Positions 56,298 to 64,000 of a stretch of 64,000 bases of DNA are shown here, piece by piece. The stretch lies in NCBI GenBank assembly GCA_947561395.2, contig OX387187.1, positions 36,065,829 through 36,129,828 of the forward strand, given 5' to 3'. This stretch comes from Buxus sempervirens (taxonomy: Eukaryota; Streptophyta; Magnoliopsida; Buxales; Buxaceae). Below the pieces are notes generated by a model that worked only from the letters and a program-made list of their open reading frames with translations, was not told the origin of the DNA and searched no databases. Each line of letters begins with the position of its first letter. The stretch's first letter is position 1. The position numbers and the translations under genes are program-made.

Positions 56298-56600
56298 GTA
56301 GAGAAGGAGCTAGCAAAGACCAGGGTAGAGGCTGCACATGAGCTCAGAAAGGCAAGAGAAGCTGAAGCTGCAATGGAGTTGCATGTTGCTAAAGCAGAAC
56401 AGAAGGTTGATTCAGAGATGGCCAAGCACTCATCCGAATCCGCCAATGAACATATTAAGGGTGACCCGCTTGAACATCAACACCCCCACCACCACCACAA
56501 CCACCATGGTTACAATCTGGATGCCACGGGAGATCCCGTGGCCGGAATCATGTCCCCTACAAACATGACCGGAGGCCCTACCTCTAACAAGTATATATAG
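56298..56600 (+). pseudogene. LEA_1 (group D-113) family second exon, first exon missing
   Basis: After a good acceptor (AAAACTTGCAG|GTAGAG) the frame reads VEKELAKTRVEAAHELRKAR, EAEAAMELHVAKAEQK, a His-rich stretch (HQHPHHHHNHHG), GDPVAGIM and a TGGPTSNKYI end with stop at 56600. This is the helix-forming and Gly/Thr/His tail arrangement of small LEA_1 seed-maturation proteins, which protect membranes and proteins during drying. Family genes usually have two exons, the first encoding a helical N-terminus with the start codon. No such exon is visible between 55900 and 56297, where MULE and block U debris lie. It is probably a gene decapitated by insertion or deletion; a distant first exon cannot be excluded. 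Confidence 0.6.
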
Positions 56601-58013
56601 ACCTTCACCAGCAATCTCTTGATACAAGAGGGTTTGTTCATGCTGTACCTTTTTTGCTTCATTTGTTGTTGTATTTGTGTAGTTGCACAATAAGAGTAGA
56701 AGATGATGCAGTAGTAATAATTTTAATAATTTGATTGGATCTATCACATTCTAAGCAAAATGGCTTCTTGTCAGTTGGAGAATTATCAGAACTTGAAAAA
56801 AAAATTTGCAATAGATAAATTAAATAATGATAATATTTAAAGATCTTTTGAGCATAATTCCCTTTTGCAAATTTCATCCATGAAGCTTGAACGATCAGGG
56901 GAGCATCTCAACAGTCTGCAGTGAATGAATATTGTTCTTGATCTCAACAGTTTTTGCTGTTAAGCCAAAGTAACTTATCTCAACTTTCTTCACTTGATCA
57001 TCTTATCAGATTGTGGCTTCAAATCTTTGCTGTTTTCATTAAAAGGCTAGAGAGCAAGCACAACATCAAAATGTCAGAAAAATATGAGAGTTTAATCAAA
57101 TTATAATAACAGTACAACATTGGTTCATATTGATTTGGTTGTATTAAGAAAAGCAATAAATTTGGTGTTTTAAATGAGGAAAATATATCAATCTTAGATC
57201 AATGGGGAGATAAATATTTCTCCAAGAGAGGGACAATCCAGCATAAGAATGTCTTGTCAGTTTGGGGATATGTCTACACCAGGTAATTCCATTGAATCCA
57301 ACAGTAGATATGAATTCCCATGTGAGATTCAGAGTTTGGGCGAGCTCTCAAGTAAAGAAGCAAGCAATTTCATGTGTTCTTGGCTAAAACAAAATTCATC
57401 TTTACACACTTTAGAACATAAAATGATGGCAAGACTTCAAAGTAGACAGAAGATTGTAAAAAATAATAATTGAAAATCAGTATTTTGAATTCTGCCAATT
57501 TTTGCCGGTATAATATATATAAAAGAAGAAAATTTGAAGGACAAGGAGGCTACCCCAAAAGCATCTATAACTAGGGTCTACAGATATGGAGAATTCTCAA
57601 GAAAACAACTCATGAGTGTAACATTGTTCTTTCTAAGATTTGTTATCAACTTCAAATTCCTTACGCTGAAAAAATTAGCTTCGGCATTCTAATGAATCCT
57701 CCATGGTGTCAGGAGCCACAAGGCAAACAAGAAAGGGAATGTAATGAGCTTTTAGTAATTCTCAGGCTACACCTTAATTATAAAAACCAAGTGAACTAGC
57801 CTTTTTTTTTAATCAAATAAATCAGCTTGATTAATGACATTATGTTAGATTCTCTAGTAAAGATTGCATGTTAGCCTTTCTTTGTTCATGTCTTCTATTG
57901 CACACAACCTATTCTGTAAACGAACAGCAATAAAACGAAACAGAAAATAAAGTAAACAACCTATGTGATTTACGTCGTTCGGCGAATATGCCTACGTCTA
58001 GGGATGATGGGGT
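56601..58013. other. Gene-free sequence 3' of the LEA exon
   Basis: Includes a 74-codon plus frame at 57249-57473 (MSCQFGDMSTPGN) of unknown meaning. From about 57920, sequence ending TTACGTCGTTCGGCGAATAT resembles an older retroelement interrupted by the insertion at 58014 and resuming at 59019. Confidence 0.4.
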
Positions 58014-58333
58014 TATTAACAGATCAGATCCTATTGGATATTCTGCATGATTTTAGCTAATCACCTTGCTGATTTTTCTCCTAATTTTTAGTACTATTGG
58101 ATGTATTCCTTGATCCTTGCCTTGTTTGAATACATTACCATGTAAATGGGTATTCTTTGATCCTTGCCTTGTTTGAATACATTACCATGTAAATGGATGC
58201 TCCACTTTTACTATAAATAAAGCAATTAAACTACCACATCATTTGTGTGGGTGAGATTTCTCATTCCATCGGTTTTTTAGTTTTCTTCTTGGTATCAAAG
58301 CCATGTGAGGAGGGGCTTTTCCTCTGAGCAACT

Positions 58334-58684
58334 ATGTCTTCCGCTGCACTGAATGTTGGCAATGTTGTCACATTCCATTATCTTCTCTGGTGTAACCAGG
58401 TTCTTGTCTTAGTCAAAAGCCAAGAGCTTGTTGCCTATCTATATGGTGATGTTCCTGCTCCTGCTGCTGTATTTCCAGTTTCAGAGGGTTCGACTGCTCC
58501 AACATACACTCACTACCATGTCTTCTCAAAGCCACAAACTCAGGCTGATTTGGAGCAACTACAACACAAACTTTGCCTCACTACCATGTCTTCTCAAAGC
58601 CACAAACTTAGGCTAATTTGGAGCAACTACAACACAAACTTTGCCTCACTACTATGTCTTCTCAAAGCCACAAACTCAGGCTGA
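58334..58684 (+). pseudogene. Remnant of copia Gag in the mini-LTR element
   Basis: Residues 9-50 (NVVTFHYLLWCNQVLVLVKS then YLYGDVPAPAAVFP) match the N-terminal copia Gag pattern of F-x-L-W-x-x-Q-V-x-P-x-L...L-x-G-Y-L-x-G. After residue 70 the frame runs into the 68-base tandem units. No protease, integrase or reverse transcriptase follows. Confidence 0.6.
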
Positions 58685-58716
58685 TTTGGAGCAACTGCAA
58701 CACAAACTTTGCCTCA
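58513..58716 (+). repeat. Three tandem 68-base units inside the mini-LTR element
   Basis: Units start CACTACCATGTCTTCTCAAA at about 58511, 58579 and 58647, each ending CACAAACTTTGCCT. They differ at only a few bases. Confidence 0.85.
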
Positions 58717-59018
58717 CTACCGTGCATAGTTTGCGGGGGGATATTAACAGATCAGATCCTATTGGATATTCTGCATGATTTTAGCTAATCACCTTGCTGA
58801 TTTTTCTCCTAATTTTTAGTACTATTGGATGTATTCCTTGATCCTTGCCTTGTTTGAATACATTACCATGTAAATGGGTATTCTTTGATCCTTGCCTTGT
58901 TTGAATACATTACCATGTAAATGGATGCTCCACTTTTACTATAAATAAAGCAAACTACCACATCATTTGTGTGGGTGAGATTTCTCATTCCATCGGTTTT
59001 TTAGTTTTCTTCTGGGGT

Positions 59019-59864
59019 TCCTTAACTAAATTTGTGAAAATAGGGTTACAAACACACAACCCTGTTCTGACTGAAATCAGCACAGCTCGACCCGTAAAAT
59101 CTGGGGCCGAGTGTACGGTGAGGCCCATATGTAAATATCGACTAAGTCACGTATACAACACAACCAGTGCTCATTGTCACAGTGCATAATCACAAAAAAT
59201 AGCCTATCAGCCAAACTTTGTCTTTCTAGAGCCTTAATGAAAAATCATCAAGCTTATATTAGAATTTCATACTAAAAAATGCTCTCTGATGAACATAATT
59301 TTTTCAGAAATTTGAAGTCTTATAAAAAGACCATTCTTCCCTTTTGGCTCATTTGTGATCAAGTTCTTGGTCAGATTCAAGTACTGAACACACTTTTGTT
59401 TTTAGTGTTAAAAATACTCTCCAATGACTACAATTTTGTCCAAATTAGGGTATGCATTATAAAATGATCACTTACACTGGAGCTCCAATTTTGGTCCCAA
59501 ATGTGGCCAAAATCAATCTTTGATGGCAAACTTGGATTCTTTATTGCAAGTACTCTTTATAGAGTATGGTTTTGTCCTGGCTTAGATTTTAAATTAAAAA
59601 GTGATCATTTAGCCCCTGATTCATTGTTTTGATCAAATCGTGAATTTAAGAAGTACAAAACTTTCTTTCTCATTTCAAATTTTGATTTATGATTGAAAAT
59701 CATCATCTTGTAAAGTACATTAAAAATGAAAACCCTAACGAAATTAAACTTTGAGGCTTGGGAAACCTATGCAAATCACACTATATTAAGAATAAAATTG
59801 AGTGATGAAATGCATACTTTTGAGCTTGGGAAGGGTGAGAGTTCGAAACCTTTCATTACCTCCA
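59019..59864. other. Gene-free sequence between two LTR elements
   Basis: Continues the older repeat broken at 58013, then AT-rich DNA with no recognised feature. Confidence 0.4.
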
Positions 59865-60246
59865 TGTATTAAGTTCCTAAATGTTAAGTGCTTAACCAAT
59901 AGTCTGCATAAGCCTTGGGGCTTTTGGAGCAACGGTTAGGCAAGTAACAAACAGTATCAGAGCCAACCACCATGTCCCGGGTTTGAGTCTCAGAGGGGAC
60001 AGCCTATAGGCTAGATTAAATGCCTTGGTATTATGTATGGTCATGGTGCTATGTCATTGAATACTGATAGGTGAGTGGAGCCATCAAAAGAGAAAAGGCT
60101 ACAATCGGGTTAGTGTCGATAGAGTGGGCCACCGTGGACATCAACTGCGGAAGCGTGGTGGAATGTTAAGGTCCTAAATGTTAAGTGCTTAATCAATAGT
60201 CTCCATAAGTCTTGAGGCTTTTGGAGCAACGGTTAGTCACGTAACA
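59865..60246 (+). mobile_element. Candidate TRIM, 382 bases
   Basis: Short direct repeats, 59865-59949 (85 bases) and 60164-60246 (83 bases), both start TG and end GTAACA and share CCTAAATGTTAAGTGCTTAA and GGCTTTTGGAGCAACGGTTA. GTATCAGAGCC at 59954 fits an initiator-Met primer-binding site just after the left repeat, and purine-rich GCGGAAGCGTGGTGGAA precedes the right one. No coding sequence. No clear target duplication was found. Confidence 0.6.
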
Positions 60247-60775
60247 CCATGCCGCAGCAGCAAAAACAGCTTTGCAGACAACTTTTAGAAAGAAAAAAAG
60301 AAGAAGAAAAGAGAACAATCGGAGATGAAGATGATAGAGGAGATGGACTTCGGGAAGAGTACGAACGACCTCTTTTATGTGTTTCAAGCAAGGATTTGAG
60401 TTTTGGTGCTGACGGGCGTGCCGATCCTTGAAAAAATCGGCACGCTAGCACGAAGGCAAAAACTAGTTAAAAATTTGATTTTTTTTTATTATGTCGAAAT
60501 TTTGCCGGCATGCCGCTAAAAATCGCAATTGAAAATTTAAAAAAAAATCTATTTTTCCTCTATTTATTGCATGTTTCGCTCGGCACATCGCCCCGTGTCG
60601 TCGGCACGCCGTAAAAAATCACAGGATTTACAAATATGCGATTCCCCCGTCGAAACCCATCGATATTTTAAAAAAAACGAAATTTTGAAACTGTAAACCA
60701 TGGTTTCAAGGGAATAGTTTATGAAATTTAGGGCAATTGTGGTAATATGAAAATATTAACCTTGCAGCGCAGGAA
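60247..60775. other. Intergenic sequence upstream of HAL3
   Basis: GC and AT tracts with GCCGGCATGCCG and TCGGCACGCC motifs repeated at 60506-60610. A promoter role for the gene at its right is likely from position but no element was assigned. Confidence 0.35.
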
Positions 60776-61073
60776 GGCAGTTCATTAGGAGGGAGAGAGA
60801 AAGAAAGAGGCTCCCTTTTTTTTTTTTTTTGCAAGAGACGGATTGCAGACGGAGAGAGAAAGCAAAACTGTTTTGGGAGAAGAAAACAGAAAAAGGGGAG
60901 GCGCGTAGAGGAGATAAAGAGCAACAGAAGGACCAATAGTCCGAACAACAAAAATAGTGAAGTTCGTTTGTGGGAATTCTCGTTCGGGTTTTAGTGGAAT
61001 TTTGATTTCGTTGAATCAAAAATCAGCGTCCGCCCGACTTTGCAAGCCAATCGACAACACGAAGGATTCTCCA
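60776..61073 (+). promoter_or_regulatory. Probable 5' untranslated exon of HAL3
   Basis: AG-rich leader-like sequence with an A/G-rich start, a T run and the end GATTCTCCA|GTGAGTAC, a strong plant donor. Joined to the acceptor at 63778 it would form a leader intron of 2.7 kb. The 5' edge is uncertain. Confidence 0.45.
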
Positions 61074-61445
61074 GTGAGTACACTCATTCGATTATCTACT
61101 CATGTGTGAATTCTTTGTTTTCATCCGTATATTTCTTTTCATTCTTGTGCAACCTGCTCGTAAAATTTTCGGGAATTGAATCCAGAATTCTAGGTTTTGT
61201 AATGTGGCTTGATGCCCTAATCCATAAAATCTTCCCTATTTCGTTTTTCAATTTTCATAGGAGTTGGTGGACTTATGATTGGTGACGGGTTGTGATTTCG
61301 GTGGGATCTTCGTGCACGAAAAGTATTGAAATTTGGAATTGGGAAATTTTGTGGGAAAGCTCACGAAAATTTTTGCACGTTTTGTGGAGCACCAGTTTGG
61401 CTGGTTCCTCAGTAAGCAAGACAGAGAGATTGTTTTTTATAGTTA

Positions 61446-62890
61446 GGGGTCGTTTGGTAGGGCTTTTGGTTTCCGGATTGTGATAGAATCCAGAATCCTA
61501 GGACTGATAAAGGCGTTTGGTACAGACTGTAGAACTGGATTCTACAATCAGATATTAGAATCGGGCCAAAAACCACAATCCAAAAAAAAGGTAGTTTCTA
61601 GAGATTTTAGTCATTTGGTCGATAAACCCCAAAATCGAGATTGTGCAGAGTTACTAGATCGAGATTGTGCAGAGTTACTAGAGAGCCCGACATTTCCATC
61701 TTCACGGAGCTCGCCTTTCTTCCTCTTGGAACCATTGTAGTCAGGTATTTTCTCCCTCTCCTCTCCTTCTCTCTCTCTCGTGAGTTTGGTAGAAAAATCT
61801 ATGAGCAATGCGATCGTGATTTTCACTATACAGCCTACTACCGATTTTGGCTTACCCAGCAAAAAGAACAGGCCTTAAAGAAGGAAAAAAAAATGGAGAA
61901 CAGCAAGGATTGAAACCCTGATTTTATTGTTCAAATCACGTTCCTCTGCTCCCCTTGTTTCGTGGAGAGAAGGAAAAAATGGGAAACAGTATAGAGGGCG
62001 AATCAGATCGTTGATTTTTCGTGCAACATCTATTTGTCTTTACCATTTCTGCTATTGTTTCAGACAAAACCCTAGAAATATTCCGTTTCTTGCTGTTTTT
62101 GAGGTGTCTCCAGCAAATTTGAGCATTTTCTCTTGTATCGTTTATATTCGTGGAGATATCAAATTTTATCACTATGATCCCAGCTTTCCCTTCAATCAAT
62201 GACTTACCCTCGTTCCTGAGAAATTTTGGAAGGTGTGAGAGTGAAGACGGTGATTGGAGTTTAAGGAACATATTCATGTTTATTATGTGCTTTTGGTATT
62301 GGGATGGTGTTGCTCAAAGATTGCTGGGTGGGGTTGAACTTTTAGAGCTTGGGTTGCCAAATGTTCTAGATGTGGAGGAAACGTTTGGTGTGAGCTAAGG
62401 GATTTTTTTTTTTTTTTTTTGGTTAATAGAAAGGGAGGAAGAGGGCTACCAGTGTGGCCGACCCCCCGGGCGTGACCCGAGTGGCTTAACTGAGGGAGTT
62501 ATATGTAATAGCAGTAATTTGTGCTCTTTATATAAGGACTTTTTGATTTTGGATCACTTAGGTTTATGTGATTATTTATGATAATTACTTTTATATGCCT
62601 TGCAATGAGATTTATTATTCTTTTTTATTCAAAATTATTTTATTACACTGATTAATGTAAAAATTATAAAATGTATTCCAATTAAAAGGTCAACTAAACA
62701 AGATTATGTAAACTCTAAAAATTGGGGTATCCAAACAGGATTTTAGATTTTAGGTATAAAAATCAAATTCTAAAATGTGCAGCATCCAAACAGGATTCTG
62801 GATTTGAAAAATCAACAACTAGAATCTGGATTGTCACAATCAAGATTATAATCTACAATCCAGAAGCCAGAAGCCCTACCAAATGACACC
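61446..62890. mobile_element. PIF/Harbinger-like non-autonomous element, 1.45 kb, in the HAL3 leader intron
   Basis: The left end GGGGTCGTTTGGTAGGGCTT and the inverted right end GGTGTCATTTGGTAGGGCTT are flanked by TTA (61443-61445, 62891-62893). Subterminal GGATTGTGATAGAATCC on the left is echoed by GGATTCTGGATTTG and GGATTGTCACAATC on the right. Short open frames inside have no transposase domain. A 23-base tandem duplication (GAGATTGTGCAGAGTTACTA) is at 61637-61682, and a T run of about 20 at 62403. It resembles the element at 16126-17442 in ends and length. Confidence 0.65.
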
Positions 62891-63779
62891 TTAGTTTTTG
62901 TTTTTGATATTCTTTTACATGAAGTAAGAGCACAGGAAAAACAGTCTGCAAGTCTTGGTTAAGCCATAACCCAGTAACCAATTGTCTTTGATTCTATAAT
63001 ACATCTTTACTTCAAATTTTGTTGGGACGTCCGGTACAAATGTTTGTTGATTCATTAACTACTCATTCTGATATGATAATTATTTCTGTTTTTCTGTACT
63101 TTTTGAAGATTCTGAAAGAAACAGAAGCACAAAGTCACTGAAAACAGAAACACTGGAACTGAATTTCTGATTTGAGCAAAATTGATTCTCTAAGTGGTAT
63201 GGCAAACCTGTAAAAGATGGCTGTCCAAATTGTGGCATACTTTTGACATAAAGTAAGCCTATATTTGTTTGAAAGGATAGAACTGCTATTTTATTTTTGC
63301 AAACATAGTGGTGAATTTGTAAGTGCTTTGAGCTTCTTGTAAGTGTTCAAATAAGCCAAAATCAATGCTTAACATCAGATTGACAGATTGTGGTGCCACC
63401 GAAGTTAAAGCCATAAATTGCTTCATTTTTTCCTCAACACTTCTTATATCCTTTTGCTTCTCAGTCAGTTTTTAGAAAATGTCTTGTTCTTTTTCTTTTT
63501 CTTTTTTTTTTTTTCATTTCCTCTGATGCTATGCTCATCTTGCACATATAATGCAAACCTGTGTGCATGGCATGCATTAATTCATATATTACAACTTCTC
63601 TTCAATGTTGCAAATACTACTGCTGCGTGGGAGATATTATCATTTGCTGTAGAAAAGTTCCACATTTAGTTGGGTAAAAATTATTGGAGATACACGAGTG
63701 TTTATTACCGTAAACATAGAAACCCCTATGTTTCTCCTGGTCTCTAAGAGTATGAGTTTATTTCTACTTCTTGCATAGG

Positions 63780-64000
63780 ATGGAACATGCAGAACTTGTT
63801 AGTTCAGAAAGGGAGCCAATACAAAATCACACAGTGCCCAGGAAACCACGAATTCTTTTAGCTGCCAGTGGAAGTGTAGCTGCTATAAAATTTGGAAGCA
63901 TTTGCCATAGTTTTTCTGAATGGGCAGAAGTTCAAGCAGTTGCCACAAAAGCATCTTTACACTTTATTGATAAATCATCATTTCCTAAGGATGTGATTCT
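63780..64000 (+). CDS. HAL3: Phosphopantothenoylcysteine decarboxylase (HAL3), first coding exon, cut by the window edge
   Basis: This flavoprotein decarboxylates 4'-phospho-N-pantothenoylcysteine to 4'-phosphopantetheine, the third committed step to coenzyme A; Arabidopsis HAL3 proteins are also tied to salt tolerance. The exon opens after TTGCATAG at 63778 with ATG at 63780. A short variable N-terminus is followed by PRKPRILLAASGSVAAIKFG, the FMN-binding start of the family, and then SFSEWAEVQAVATKASLHFI. The frame is open to the last base. The substrate-binding and catalytic segments (the PXMNXXMW and later Cys motifs) lie beyond the window and cannot be checked. The ATG is preceded by an intron acceptor, implying an intron in the leader. 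Confidence 0.93.
   Translation, partial: MEHAELVSSEREPIQNHTVPRKPRILLAASGSVAAIKFGSICHSFSEWAEVQAVATKASLHFIDKSSFPKDVI

Larger units (their letters stand above)
58014..59013 (+). mobile_element. Complete 1.0 kb mini-LTR retrotransposon (copia-derived, non-autonomous)
   Basis: The 5' LTR 58014-58289 (276 bases) and 3' LTR 58742-59013 (272 bases) are nearly identical, differing mainly by AATT. The ends are TATTAACAG...TTTTCTTCT, i.e. TA...CT. The 5-base duplication GGGGT flanks it (58009-58013, 59014-59018). A primer-binding site TGGTATCAAAGCC starts at 58290, directly after the 5' LTR, and the polypurine tract TTTGCGGGGGGA (58730-58741) precedes the 3' LTR. The 450-base interior encodes only a copia-Gag-like start (VTFHYLLWCNQVLVLVKSQE) and a 68-base triple repeat. 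High LTR identity indicates recent insertion. Confidence 0.88.

Noticed and set aside
59950-60000. tRNA-like promoter box (GGGTTTGAGTC) suggesting a SINE
   Set aside because: The preceding GTATCAGAGCC after a direct repeat fits an LTR primer-binding site better, and no A box at the right distance was seen.
61936-62277. 113-codon minus frame within the Harbinger-like element
   Set aside because: No transposase or other domain; opposite-strand frame overlaps it.

Overview
The window is nuclear DNA from a flowering plant, most likely a eudicot. It is AT-rich and intron-rich, GT-AG introns interrupt recognisable plant genes, and plant-type transposable elements fill most of the space between genes. 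The sequence alone does not identify the species.

Layout. (1) 1-7600: the 5' two thirds of a minus-strand gene for the AP-2 clathrin adaptor mu subunit, with seven coding exons readable; the C-terminal exons lie beyond position 1. (2) 9330-15511: a plus-strand two-exon gene for a 152-residue protein I do not recognise, with a 5.4 kb intron. (3) 15512-28070: a transposon-rich gap holding two PIF/Harbinger-like or MITE-type elements, a dispersed 22-base motif array, a retroposon with a 16-base target duplication, a decayed MULE transposase exon, a tandem array of about 167 bases rich in GATTAATC, and an orphan promoter copy of the NAC family found further right. (4) 28071-37076: a nested stack. 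A short retroposon is split by an LTR-type element with target duplication CCTAT, which itself contains a broken minus-strand Ty3/gypsy (chromovirus-like) element. (5) 38500-52830: the most distinctive region. Three intronless, short NAC-domain genes (NAC-1 and NAC-2 on plus, NAC-3 on minus) sit in duplicated cassettes of several kb that share upstream and downstream blocks. NAC-2 and NAC-3 are tail to tail. Five other insertions decorate these copies; two can be proven by comparison with empty paralogous sites. (6) 52866-60250: a MULE transposase C-terminal exon on minus, an isolated LEA_1 exon, a complete 1.0 kb LTR element with non-canonical TA...CT ends, and a tiny TRIM. (7) 60780-64000: untranslated leader, leader intron and first coding exon of a plus-strand HAL3 / phosphopantothenoylcysteine decarboxylase gene, which runs off the right edge.

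The two ancestral-looking genes at the ends (AP2M, HAL3) are ordinary housekeeping genes. Apart from the two-exon gene at 9618-15511, the middle is accessory DNA. Its coding content is the NAC trio plus broken transposon genes and a LEA fragment. The most promising signal is the NAC cassette family, in which gene, promoter and flanks appear to have moved or multiplied together, leaving gene-less cassettes at 20-22 kb, 26.6-27.6 kb and 38.5-39.8 kb.
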